DNA of 45,796 nucleotides, from positions 1 through 45,796 of the forward strand of contig JAGQYK010000024.1 of assembly GCA_020436125.1 (NCBI GenBank). Reading direction: 5' to 3'. Source of the DNA: Cyclobacteriaceae bacterium. Its GTDB lineage: Bacteria; Bacteroidota; Bacteroidia; Cytophagales; Cyclobacteriaceae. How positions within the stretch are numbered: position 1 is the first letter of the stretch; each line of letters starts with the position of its first letter. Below are positions 14,985-22,072 of the stretch, in pieces. The notes beneath the pieces were generated by a model. The model worked only from the letters and a program-made list of their open reading frames with translations. It ran no database searches and was not told the DNA's origin. A program made the position numbers and the translations under genes.

Positions 14985-15315
14985 TGATGAGTGCTTTAAT
15001 TATCTTGTTCAGGGTGATAGTTAATTCAAGTTGCCGCACGAGATACTCCTTTGGAAAGTCTCCTGCATTTATTTGGTGTGTAACCTGATTAAGGTTCACA
15101 CCAATCCTTTTTAGCTCCAGATACACGGAAGTATCCAGGGGTGACATTTTAACAGGCGGGAACTTACCCACAAACACTTTGTATCTTATCCAGTTGGCTG
15201 GACTCAATCCACTTGCAAAGGCATATTGATTGACTTTATTGCTTTCCTCCTCAGTCAACCGGATGTTAACTTGTACTACCCTTTTGTCGCTATCGCTTAG
15301 CCTTGGTCTTGCCAT
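14959..15315 (-). CDS. mobC: MobC relaxosome accessory protein
   Basis: 118 residues. The N-terminus has a ribbon-helix-helix look: VVQVNIRLTEEESNKVNQYA, then GLSPANWIRY. The C-terminal half has the MobC-type pattern LELKRIGVNLNQVTHQINAG. MobC/BmgB proteins bind oriT and help the relaxase to nick it. It is the first gene of the mob operon, overlaps the relaxase start by 26 bases, and lies directly next to the likely oriT at 15330-15395. Confidence in the family is high. Confidence 0.88.
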   Translation of the reverse strand: MARPRLSDSDKRVVQVNIRLTEEESNKVNQYAFASGLSPANWIRYKVFVGKFPPVKMSPLDTSVYLELKRIGVNLNQVTHQINAGDFPKEYLVRQLELTITLNKIIKALINDRQSDQG

Positions 15316-15329
15316 TACATAAAAAAATC

Positions 15330-15395
15330 GAACGAAGTGGTCGGGTTACAAGCCGTTGGAGCGTAGCGGAAACATGGCTTGCTCCTTCTAGCTTC
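15330..15395. other. Candidate origin of transfer (oriT)
   Basis: The 142-base gap upstream of mobC contains two interleaved inverted repeats: CAAGCC (15349-15354) with GGCTTG (15376-15381), and GGAGC (15358-15362) with GCTCC (15381-15385), enclosing GCGTAGCGGAAACAT. Location next to mobC-mobA and the structure fit an oriT. The nick site cannot be assigned. Confidence 0.55.
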
Positions 15396-15457
15396 AAGTA
15401 TCTTATTATCCAAATATGTCTTTCTATCCATATAATTTAAAATCATAAAGACGCTTA

Positions 15458-16036
15458 TCAGTTTGTGATTTCAACTGCTTCCACTTTCTTCATGCTGTTC
15501 AGTTTTTGAACAGGTTGCTTCTTTCTTGCTTTATGCTTTTTGGAAATATGACCATCCAGAGATCGCTTATTAGGAAATGGACCTGCTCCACATTCTGCGC
15601 ACCATTCTGTCATTTTGTCTTTCTCATCGTTAAGTCTTCGATAAAACAATTCGCTTAGCTGCCACACTGCTAATGAATGAATAAGGCAAATACAAAGACT
15701 GATCAATGTTGTTTTGATATTTTCATGATTTGGGTTTTGAAGGGCCACAAACCAATAGTTGTAGTAGAAAGCATTGAGGAAGAAGCTTACAATAGCATAA
15801 AACTTACCCGTATTTCGGTACCCATTGATAATGAATACCAGGATAAGGAACTCAATAACTGCTGCCAGGGCTATACCATATATCCAATTCAGGAGCGTGA
15901 AGCCGGAAACAGTCATGTCCAGATGCTCCAGCTCTTTAAACAAATGTCCGGCATGCGGAACATAAAGAATGATCAAACACAATGAACCATGAAAAACAGC
16001 TTCTTTGCTTTGGAGGTATGCGACTATATTTTTCAT
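15458..16036 (-). CDS. Membrane protein with a C2H2-type zinc finger tail
   Basis: 192 residues. Four hydrophobic segments (about 14-30, 50-71, 78-98, 108-128) form a membrane domain. A cytoplasmic tail follows, with C146-x2-C149-x13-H163-x4-H168 in CAECGAGPFPNKRSLDGH plus ISKKH, very close to a classical C2H2 finger, then a lysine-rich end. Such fingers are rare in bacteria but known from mobile elements (Ros/MucR have a different spacing). It lies between mobC and the primase, all minus strand. It might tether element DNA or the relaxosome to the membrane, which is inference. Confidence 0.75.
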   Translation of the reverse strand: MKNIVAYLQSKEAVFHGSLCLIILYVPHAGHLFKELEHLDMTVSGFTLLNWIYGIALAAVIEFLILVFIINGYRNTGKFYAIVSFFLNAFYYNYWFVALQNPNHENIKTTLISLCICLIHSLAVWQLSELFYRRLNDEKDKMTEWCAECGAGPFPNKRSLDGHISKKHKARKKQPVQKLNSMKKVEAVEITN

Positions 16037-16073
16037 CTGACCATGTTTAAGGTAATTCCATTAACACCATTAA

Positions 16074-16997
16074 TTATCGTCTTATCCCCTTCGACCTTTT
16101 GCGAGGTAAGGCTTGACCTTGTTTTGCCTTTTGCGTTGCTATCAGGAATTCGTTGACATCTTTTTTATCCTTGTAGAGGTGTGAAGCATCCTTGTATACA
16201 ATACCTCTCCCATTCAATCCAACTTTCGCCTCCCTGGCAGGAGTGTCATTATCCAGGAAGAGGTTAGCTTCCTTGTAGGATTGAAGAAGAGTCAAGCTTC
16301 GATTGAATAGCCTCAAAGAGTTGAGGATCAGAAAATCTGAGTTAATGGTCAGTTGTTTTATTTCACTGTTATCAATTTTCAATACAGAGAGAAAATCTAT
16401 AAAACCTTCCAATACAGAAATTCTGGAAGCTCCATTTTCTATCAGTGAAATATCTTTCGGTGAAGAAGAACCCTTGAACCAGCGGTTCCGAAGTTCATAA
16501 GCCCCCGACTGGTTAGGAAATCCAATGGCTTTATAGCTCTTCGGCCCAATGCTGAATTCAATTTCTTTACAGAATTTATTGGCCAGCTCCTGATCAATTC
16601 CGCGACTGTCCAGATAGTTAATAAGGTCTGCATTGGTTATTTCTTTAGCTGAAACAACCACTAATTTGTTTTCCGGCCTTTCAATGGAAGGTGGATGCTG
16701 TTGGACAGAAATATTACCATGGTTACCATTTGATAACTTTTCTAGGAATTCAAACAGTGTACATTGGTGAAGTTTAGCTCCTAAATCCAGAATGGTTCCT
16801 CCTTCGCCTGAACCATGATCAAACCACACATTAGATTTTGCATTGACTTTAAAAGAGGGTGTTCGCTCTTCACGGAAAGGGGAATGATACCAGCAATCAT
16901 CTTGTTTGATCTTAGCTGGTTCATAGCCTAAACCAGATAAGTATCCAACAATGGAGATTTCTTTTGCATCTCTATATGAAAGGATCTTCGCTTTCAT
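16074..16997 (-). CDS. Toprim primase of mobilizable-element type
   Basis: 307 residues resembling the DnaG-like primases of Bacteroidota mobilizable elements. The N-terminus has the CHC2-like region YHSPFREERTPSFKV and WFDHGSGEGGTILD, with C35 and H38 but not the full zinc-binding set. A Toprim domain follows (ISVLEGFIDFLSVL for the glutamate motif and LFLDNDTPAREA for the DxD motif). It probably primes replication of the transferred or excised single strand. It ends KQGQALPRKRSKGIRR. It overlaps the upstream gene by 4 bases, so it is coupled to it. Confidence 0.85.
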   Translation of the reverse strand: MKAKILSYRDAKEISIVGYLSGLGYEPAKIKQDDCWYHSPFREERTPSFKVNAKSNVWFDHGSGEGGTILDLGAKLHQCTLFEFLEKLSNGNHGNISVQQHPPSIERPENKLVVVSAKEITNADLINYLDSRGIDQELANKFCKEIEFSIGPKSYKAIGFPNQSGAYELRNRWFKGSSSPKDISLIENGASRISVLEGFIDFLSVLKIDNSEIKQLTINSDFLILNSLRLFNRSLTLLQSYKEANLFLDNDTPAREAKVGLNGRGIVYKDASHLYKDKKDVNEFLIATQKAKQGQALPRKRSKGIRR

Positions 16998-17311
16998 ACA
17001 TTTCGTTTAACTAACAATTCGTTCCGGGCAATGATTATCACCTGGCTTGCATTTTTTGGATGATAGGATGGATAATATTTTAGGTAGCCATAAGATTGTA
17101 AGTCCTTGATTACTTTATGATAGGTGGCTTTAGAACGAATTCTTGAGGCCTGCATTAAACCCTTTCGTGAAACCCTGTATGGTTGCTGGAATTGAGAGGC
17201 TATCCACCCATTGCATAATGCAAAAGACAAGGCAATGTGAATTGGCTTCAGTCTTCCGTCTGATGCAACTGTTCTAATGTAATGGGTTATTTGCTGAAGC
17301 CTCTCCATCAA
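16994..17311 (-). CDS. Winged-helix-like protein of the replication block
   Basis: 105 residues: RLQQITHYIRTVASDGRLKP at the N-terminus, then HIALSFALCNGWIASQF, a likely helix-turn-helix (RVSRKGLMQASRIRSKATYHKVIKDLQSYGYL) and a short strand tail. Proteins of this type sit between the excisionase-like gene and the primase in Bacteroidota mobilizable elements. A DNA-binding role in replication or control is likely but not shown. It overlaps the excisionase-like gene and the primase by 4 bases each, giving one tight operon. Confidence 0.7.
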   Translation of the reverse strand: MMERLQQITHYIRTVASDGRLKPIHIALSFALCNGWIASQFQQPYRVSRKGLMQASRIRSKATYHKVIKDLQSYGYLKYYPSYHPKNASQVIIIARNELLVKRNV

Positions 17312-17628
17312 CTCCTATTTGAATTGCCCTCCAGAAGCTTGACTAATTCTTCATATTTATAAAAGACAATTCCACCTACCTTGGAATAATTCAAGGTGCC
17401 GTTGACTCTTAAATTTTGCAATGTGCCTGGGGACACCCCTAACAATTTGCGTACCTCGGATGATCTTAACCATTGTTTTGCAGGCTGCCCGTTTCTTTCT
17501 TTTATAAGATTTTTGAGCTCAGAAAAGAGCTCACTCTTGAAATCGCGAAGATCTCCTATGGTTAGAAGTTGGTCTCGATTGAAACTTGAACCTAATTGAT
17601 TTGACTCCCTAGAATTTGCTCCACTCAT
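17308..17628 (-). CDS. xis: Excisionase-like helix-turn-helix protein
   Basis: 106 residues from ATG 17628; an upstream TTG at 17652 would add eight residues. The C-terminal half has the excisionase-type HTH_17 pattern WLRSSEVRKLLGVSPGTLQNL followed by RVNGTLNYSKVGGIVFYKYEEL, where the wing reads a DNA site. The N-terminus is polar, then helical. Such proteins direct integrase toward excision or control mob/replication genes. It is the first gene of the minus-strand xis-rep-primase block. CCCATCTTGGG (17690-17700) and a perfect 15-base palindrome (17731-17745) lie upstream. Confidence 0.8.
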   Translation of the reverse strand: MSGANSRESNQLGSSFNRDQLLTIGDLRDFKSELFSELKNLIKERNGQPAKQWLRSSEVRKLLGVSPGTLQNLRVNGTLNYSKVGGIVFYKYEELVKLLEGNSNRS

Positions 17629-18193
17629 ATCAATCTTAATTATGAGTTGCAATCTGAATTAAAAATCCAAATGGTTTTCACAAGTTGTCCCCATCTTGGG
17701 TGCAATAAATTCAATCAATTCTAATTAAAGCTATAGCGGCTATAGTAGCACTTGGACTGAAGGGTAAATTTCATTTGGATCCATTTGTTCTTTGATGCTA
17801 CTTGATATCTAGATAACCATTTCTTTTCAATGATTTTGAGTCTATTCGAAACAGTCAGTTTTTGAATCAGCAGTTCATCTGTTTAAAAAAATACCAAAAG
17901 GAGAAGGGGTTGGGGAAATATGAAATTAAGCTATTGAAGAGATGAAGATGGTCAATAGTGAGTCACAGAGTTGAGATGAATGTCAGGTTGACAGAACCCA
18001 TTGAGATATATTAAAGTGAAACCCAATGTGTCCCAGATTCCTGGCTGGGTAGGGTGCATTTGCGGGAGCATTAAGAAACGAATAGATAGCATAATGTAGT
18101 AGTGCCCACGAAGAGCGCTCCGACCACAATAATCAATAGTATTTATTTATTAAATCCCCTCATTTAGGCGATAATCGGCTTATCCCTCGAATA
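17629..18193. other. Divergent control region between the mobilization block and the metal cluster
   Basis: About 565 bases without a gene. It contains CCCATCTTGGG (17690-17700), the palindrome at 17731-17745 and TATCTAGATA (17806-17815), then about 300 bases in which I see nothing definite, and ends at the ArsR operators. Promoters for both directions are expected here. Confidence 0.5.
17731..17745. promoter_or_regulatory. Perfect palindrome CTATAGC-G-GCTATAG
   Basis: Seven-base arms around one G, 103 bases upstream of the excisionase-like start. A likely operator for a dimeric regulator of the xis-rep-primase operon. Confidence 0.45.
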
Positions 18194-18212
18194 TTTAAGT
18201 ATTTACTAAAAT
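18194..18212. promoter_or_regulatory. ArsR-type operator, distal copy
   Basis: TTTAAGTATTTACTAAAAT. It differs by one base from the copy at 18240-18258 and is 46 bases away from it. The core AGTA-N2-TACT is a typical imperfect palindrome for ArsR/SmtB repressors. Confidence 0.65.
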
Positions 18213-18239
18213 GATAAAACTTGTTTATTTAACTTAACG

Positions 18240-18258
18240 TTTAAGTAATTACTAAAAT
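18240..18258. promoter_or_regulatory. ArsR-type operator, proximal copy
   Basis: TTTAAGTAATTACTAAAAT, containing the perfect palindrome AGTAATTACT, ending 8 bases before the arsR-like ATG. Autoregulation of the metal operon is the obvious reading. Confidence 0.65.
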
Positions 18259-18266
18259 AAGAAATT

Positions 18267-18641
18267 ATGGCTAATACCTGTATCCGTGTAATGGCAGATC
18301 CGTCACAAATAAAAGACTGTAAGCATTCTCTGAATCGCCTCGAAGAGAATCTTGATGGCATTTCAAAAGTATTCAACCTTGCGGGCAACCCGGCAAGATT
18401 CAAAATTCTTTTCCTCCTTCACAAAGAAGGTCAGATGTGCCCATGTGACCTAAGCGATGTGTTGGATATTTCAGTGGGAGGTGTATCGCAACACTTGAGA
18501 AAATTAAAAGACGGTGGATTAGTGAAAGATAAAAAAGTGGGAAAAACAATTTTCTACTCCCTCATCGAAAAAAATGTGGCCATTATCTTTCCATCAATCG
18601 ATGAGCTTGTAAACGACAATAAAAAACAATTGGTATCATGA
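18267..18641 (+). CDS. ArsR/SmtB-family metal-responsive repressor (CadC-like)
   Basis: 124 residues, winged helix (about 35-105). Helix alpha3 has MCPCDLSDVL, a CxC pair at the place of the alpha3N thiolate site used by CadC for Cd/Pb/Zn, and further cysteines lie at residues 5 and 18 in the N-terminal arm, as in CadC. The recognition helix is ISVGGVSQHLRKLKDGGLV. This points to a soft-metal sensor (Hg, Cd or Pb) that leaves its operator when metal binds. It overlaps the MerTP gene by 4 bases (ATGA), and the twin operator lies directly upstream. Confidence 0.88.
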   Translation: MANTCIRVMADPSQIKDCKHSLNRLEENLDGISKVFNLAGNPARFKILFLLHKEGQMCPCDLSDVLDISVGGVSQHLRKLKDGGLVKDKKVGKTIFYSLIEKNVAIIFPSIDELVNDNKKQLVS

Positions 18642-19303
18642 GCAATAATTTAAAAACAAAAACAGCAAGTGCTGGTATTTTAGCAGCTGTTGCTGCGTCC
18701 CTGTGTTGTATCACACCCGTATTAGCTTTTCTAGGCGGCATTGGGGGGATTGCTGCAACATTCAGCTGGCTGGAGCCCTTTCGGCCCTTTTTAATTGGTA
18801 TCACGGTTTTAGTATTGGGTTTTGCCTGGTATCAACAACTAAAACCCAGCAAAGCAGAAATAGACTGTGATTGCGAGGTTGATGAGGGGAAAACGAAATT
18901 TATTCATTCAAAGAAATTTCTTGGGATCGTCACTGTGGTAGCATTTGCCATGTTGACATTCCCTAGCTATTCACACATTTTTTATCCCGAGACTACGAGG
19001 TTAGGTATTGCCGTATCAGATAACGTGAATTTGGTGGAGTTCGAAATCAGCGGGATGACGTGTACTGGGTGTGAGCAACATGTAAATTATGAAGTCAATC
19101 AATTACCTGGGATAGTAGGAACACAAGTCTCATACGAAGGAGCCAAAGCGCTGGTAAAGTTCGATCCGGCTTTAGTGAGTGAAGAGAAAATTACGGAAGC
19201 CATTAACGCCACAGGATACACGGTGACGGCCTCGCACAAAAGGAATCCATCAGAAATGACATCGAGTTCCGCAATCATTATATCAGAAAGAAATAATCAA
19301 TAA
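18638..19303 (+). CDS. merTP: MerT-MerP fusion, mercuric-ion transport protein
   Basis: 221 residues. The N-terminal MerT part has the cysteine pair C23-C24 in TM1 (AASLCCITPVLAF), a second hydrophobic segment, a cytoplasmic CDCEVD loop and a third segment (FLGIVTVVAFAMLTF). The C-terminal periplasmic part is an HMA/MerP domain with GMTCTGCEQH. Known MerT/MerP bring Hg(II) through the inner membrane for reduction by MerA. Fused forms are known in Bacteroidota. The tail after the HMA domain is serine-rich. No merA is present in the window, which is unusual for this gene. Confidence 0.88.
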   Translation: MSNNLKTKTASAGILAAVAASLCCITPVLAFLGGIGGIAATFSWLEPFRPFLIGITVLVLGFAWYQQLKPSKAEIDCDCEVDEGKTKFIHSKKFLGIVTVVAFAMLTFPSYSHIFYPETTRLGIAVSDNVNLVEFEISGMTCTGCEQHVNYEVNQLPGIVGTQVSYEGAKALVKFDPALVSEEKITEAINATGYTVTASHKRNPSEMTSSSAIIISERNNQ

Positions 19304-19313
19304 ACCTCAAATA

Positions 19314-19526
19314 ATGCAAAAAGAAATCACACTGCAATCGACACTTACGTGCCCTCACTGTGGTCACCAAAATGAAGAGACGATGCCAACAGATGCTTGT
19401 CAATTTTTTTATGAATGTGAAAGCTGCCATAAAGTGCTCAAACCAAAAGAGGGAGATTGTTGTGTATATTGCTCTTATGGAACAGTACCTTGCCCACCCA
19501 TTCAAGAAAATAATTCATGTTGTTAA
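19314..19526 (+). CDS. GDCCVxC-domain small cysteine-rich protein
   Basis: 70 residues with ten cysteines: CPHCGHQNEETMPTD, then CQFFYECESCHKVL, then GDCCVYCSYGTVPCPP and a terminal CC. This matches the small GDCCVxC proteins found next to mer genes in Bacteroidota and Proteobacteria. It is cytoplasmic (no signal peptide) and probably binds or passes on a soft metal such as Hg(II). It starts 10 bases after merTP in the same operon. Confidence 0.85.
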   Translation: MQKEITLQSTLTCPHCGHQNEETMPTDACQFFYECESCHKVLKPKEGDCCVYCSYGTVPCPPIQENNSCC

Positions 19527-19538
19527 CAACTTATAACT

Positions 19539-19910
19539 ATGCTGCCCAAGGATTTGACAAAAGATATTAAGACCAGACTACAAAGTATTAAGGGTCAGGT
19601 TGACGGCCTTGTGAAGATGCTGGATGATGGTAAAGATCCCGAAAAAATTCTTCAACAGTTCAAAGCAGTTCAGGCAGGAATCGACAAAGCCCATTTTTTA
19701 CTTCTTGATGAAACTTACCGAAAGGCCTTAGCAATAAAGATCTCCGAAACGGTAGAGGCGTGTCCCGGAAATTGCGGAAATGAAGATCGTATTGAGTTCA
19801 TTAGACAACAATTTCCCCATTTAAAGCTTGATCGCCTTACAGAAATGATGAGGGAAATTTCAGATTTAAAACAGCGAATAGACTACCAAGGAATAAATGA
19901 CTCCCAATAA
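19539..19910 (+). CDS. CsoR/RcnR-family (DUF156) regulator without the usual metal ligands
   Basis: 123 residues. The four-helix CsoR pattern is clear: TRLQSIKGQVDGLVKML, then ILQQFKAVQAGIDKAHFLLLDET. The three ligands of copper CsoR (Cys-His-Cys) align here with Pro34, Thr59 and Ala63, so the standard site is lost. A CPGNC motif (C75, C79) and H52 could form another site, or it may respond to a thiol or persulfide. A candidate operator, ACCCCAGTGGGT, lies in the promoter at 20368-20396. It follows the GDCCVxC gene by 12 bases. Confidence 0.8.
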   Translation: MLPKDLTKDIKTRLQSIKGQVDGLVKMLDDGKDPEKILQQFKAVQAGIDKAHFLLLDETYRKALAIKISETVEACPGNCGNEDRIEFIRQQFPHLKLDRLTEMMREISDLKQRIDYQGINDSQ

Positions 19911-19947
19911 CCTGATCGGTATCAAATAAAATAACCTATTTATCTGC

Positions 19948-19980
19948 TTGGAGACCACCCTCCCCGCCAACCTACCTTTG
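19948..19980 (+). promoter_or_regulatory. Promoter for the CPxC thioredoxin-fold gene
   Basis: TTG (19948-19950) and TACCTTTG (19973-19980, an exact TAnnTTTG), spacer 22. The spacer is C-rich (ACCACCCTCCCCGCC), which might hold a regulator site. Confidence 0.5.
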
Positions 19981-20038
19981 AATTGTTCTTTAACGAAAAA
20001 GACAAATTCTTAAATAGTACACATTAAAAGGAGGAAAA

Positions 20039-20308
20039 ATGAAACGCCAAGTAGAAATTTTTACAGCTGGTTGCCCGCTGTGCGACCCCGTAGTCAGGAT
20101 GGTGAAAGAGATAGCCTGTGACGAGTGTGAAATTACAATCTATGACCTAGTCAAACATAGTGAGAACAAAACCTGTTTGAGTAAACTGCAAGAGTATCAA
20201 GTGAAGAAAGTACCTGCCATAGCTGTAAATGGCAAGTTGCTAAGTTGCTGCGAAAACCAGGAGATATCCAGGGAAGAACTGATCAATGCAGGCATTGGAC
20301 AGGGTTAA
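20039..20308 (+). CDS. Thioredoxin/glutaredoxin-fold protein with CPLC motif
   Basis: 89 residues with the redox motif C12-P-L-C15 at the N-terminus (FTAGCPLCDPVV), the cis-proline segment VKKVPAIAVNG and a glutaredoxin-like ending. Extra cysteines are at CDEC and LLSCC. Small proteins of this type accompany mer-like genes in Bacteroidota, where they may reduce or hand over thiol-bound metal. It is preceded by an unusually strong ribosome-binding site (AAAGGAGGAAAA before ATG) and has its own promoter. Confidence 0.78.
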   Translation: MKRQVEIFTAGCPLCDPVVRMVKEIACDECEITIYDLVKHSENKTCLSKLQEYQVKKVPAIAVNGKLLSCCENQEISREELINAGIGQG

Positions 20309-20367
20309 ATAATGGAATTAAAGCTCTCCCTTAGATTAGGGTAGGCTTAATTTTAAAATTTACACCC

Positions 20368-20396
20368 TTGACAGACACCCCAGTGGGTTATATACA
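20368..20396 (+). promoter_or_regulatory. Promoter with embedded CsoR-like operator
   Basis: TTGACA (20368-20373), a 17-base spacer, then TATACA (20391-20396). Inside the spacer is ACCCCAGTGGGT (20377-20388), a C-tract/G-tract inverted repeat like those bound by CsoR/RcnR-family repressors. The next gene starts at 20421, so the site would block the promoter of the first HMA/MerT/barrel trio. Confidence 0.6.
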
Positions 20397-20420
20397 TTTA
20401 AAACGATAAACATTTCAATC

Positions 20421-20771
20421 ATGAAAAAAACAGTGCTTTTTCTCCTGACTTGTGCAGGGATACTTTTTATTAACAGTGAGTCAGCAGCGCAAGCAAATGA
20501 CAAAGAAAAGAAAGTAAAAATGGATCAAACATCAAACAACCTTACAGAGCTTCAGTTAGCTGTTGAAGGTATGCACTGCCAAGCGGGGTGTGCCAACGGC
20601 ATCGATAACATGCTCCAGGAACAAGAGGGGATTGTCGACAGTGAAACTTTATTTGACACCAGTTCATCGGTAATCAGGTATGACAATAAACTGATTTCTG
20701 AAAAAGATATTATTGCGCTTATCCAGGAGAGGGGATTTAAAGCTGAACGAAAAGCAGCACCAAAGAAGTAA
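20421..20771 (+). CDS. Secreted HMA-domain metal-binding protein, trio 1
   Basis: 116 residues. A signal peptide (about 1-23, TVLFLLTCAGILFINSES region) sends it to the periplasm. A single HMA (MerP/Atx1-like) domain covers about 43-110. Its motif is GMHCQAGCA with C53 and C57, so the cysteines are three residues apart (CxxxC) rather than the usual CxxC. A lysine-rich end follows. It is the first member of the first HMA/MerT-like/barrel trio and probably carries a metal ion between outer and inner membrane partners. Confidence 0.82.
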   Translation: MKKTVLFLLTCAGILFINSESAAQANDKEKKVKMDQTSNNLTELQLAVEGMHCQAGCANGIDNMLQEQEGIVDSETLFDTSSSVIRYDNKLISEKDIIALIQERGFKAERKAAPKK

Positions 20772-20795
20772 AATGGTTATAACCACAACGTAAGC

Positions 20796-21200
20796 ATGCA
20801 AAAACTCATAAAACTCAAAGACGATTTCGTCAGCATCGCATCCTTGTTTACATCTGTATCCACATTGCTATGTTGTGCTCTTCCGTCATTGCTCGTTGCA
20901 TTTGGAATGGGAGCAGTAGTAGCAGGCTTAGTATCTGATTTTCCAGCTTTGATTTGGCTGAGTAAGTATAAGGAATGGACTTTTCTCAGCGCTGGAATTT
21001 TGATCAGTTTTAACTTTTGGTTGTTCTATGGAAGGAGAGACAACCAGATATGTGAAATCGATGAGTATGGTAATGAGACACCTTGTGATACGGCAGCACG
21101 CTGGAGTAAGGTGATCTTATGGATCTCTTTTAGCCTGTATTTGCTTGGTTTATTCTCGGCTTATTTATTGTTACCCATTCAAAAATTATTGGAGATCTAG
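20796..21200 (+). CDS. MerT-like inner-membrane protein, trio 1
   Basis: 134 residues with three or four hydrophobic segments. TM1 contains C26-C27 in STLLCCALPSLLV, the MerT/MerC-type cysteine pair needed for metal transfer. A cytoplasmic or periplasmic loop holds two more cysteines (ICEIDEYGNETPCDT). The last segment is WISFSLYLLGLFSAYLLL. It resembles MerT but is diverged, and no MerP domain is attached; the HMA protein is the separate gene just upstream. Likely inner-membrane step of the trio. Confidence 0.78.
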   Translation: MQKLIKLKDDFVSIASLFTSVSTLLCCALPSLLVAFGMGAVVAGLVSDFPALIWLSKYKEWTFLSAGILISFNFWLFYGRRDNQICEIDEYGNETPCDTAARWSKVILWISFSLYLLGLFSAYLLLPIQKLLEI

Positions 21201-21214
21201 AAACTTAGACATTT

Positions 21215-22051
21215 ATGAAAAAATATTTATTTATAATAATCGCCTTCTTTCCCCTCATAAAAATCAATGCTCAGGGACATGGTCCACTTTACGGCCTTCA
21301 GACACCCACTCTGGCCAAAGGAGGATTTGATTTCAATGCCGCAGCAATGAGTATTGCCACTGAAAACGATCAGTCCTTTATGATTCGCTATGTCTGGTCC
21401 TATGGAATTACTGAGGATGTCCAGGTTAACATCACTACACCAACTGTAATTAATCGGCTTAGTATCCCCACGGGAACCAGAGGCAACAGTAACATGCCGG
21501 CCAATGGGGATATTGAAGCTTCAATCTGGTATCGGTTTTTCTCCAATGCATTTGGCGTGGGAAAAAGAATTGAATCCACAGCAGTCCTGAGCGGTTCCGC
21601 TCCTACAGAAAAAAACAGAGGACAAACGAAGGTAAGTAACTCACTGCATGCGGCCGTATCCACGGGCTATGCTTCTCGTACTTGGTACGCATGGGTCGGT
21701 GGTGGCTATCAATATTATTTTCAAAAGGGACCCGATCAACTTGGAGATTTACCCTATGGTAGTTTGGTTGTTGGTTATAGGCCGAATCTTTTTATGGGAG
21801 ACTATCCCAAACCTGACTGGCGTATTTTTGTGGAATCTCTTGCAGAGTTTCCAGGCAACAACTCATTTGAAGGTCAACTTACACCTCCATCTGAGCGAGG
21901 AAAGAAGGTGATGATAGGTCCTTCATTTTTGGGATTATATGGCGCATGGGGTTTATCATTCGGTGCGCTATTTCCCGCTTATCAAGATATAAATCAGAAT
22001 ATTGCAAAAGAGAAGTACAGATTATCCTTTAACATAAGTTACTGGTTGTAA
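21215..22051 (+). CDS. Outer-membrane beta-barrel protein, trio 1
   Basis: 278 residues with a signal peptide (MKKYLFIIIAFFPLIKINAQ). The rest is a series of amphipathic strands with the pattern of small transporter-like barrels: DFNAAAMSIATENDQSFMIRYVW, ASIWYRFF, GYQYYF, and a final LSFNISYWL ending in an aromatic-hydrophobic C-terminus, as outer-membrane barrels do. It resembles the MetA-pathway/transporter-type barrels often found near metal genes in Bacteroidota. It starts 14 bases after the MerT-like gene. Role inferred: passage of metal or metal-ligand complex across the outer membrane. Confidence 0.7.
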   Translation: MKKYLFIIIAFFPLIKINAQGHGPLYGLQTPTLAKGGFDFNAAAMSIATENDQSFMIRYVWSYGITEDVQVNITTPTVINRLSIPTGTRGNSNMPANGDIEASIWYRFFSNAFGVGKRIESTAVLSGSAPTEKNRGQTKVSNSLHAAVSTGYASRTWYAWVGGGYQYYFQKGPDQLGDLPYGSLVVGYRPNLFMGDYPKPDWRIFVESLAEFPGNNSFEGQLTPPSERGKKVMIGPSFLGLYGAWGLSFGALFPAYQDINQNIAKEKYRLSFNISYWL

Positions 22052-22072
22052 TCACATAAATTGGAAAAGACA

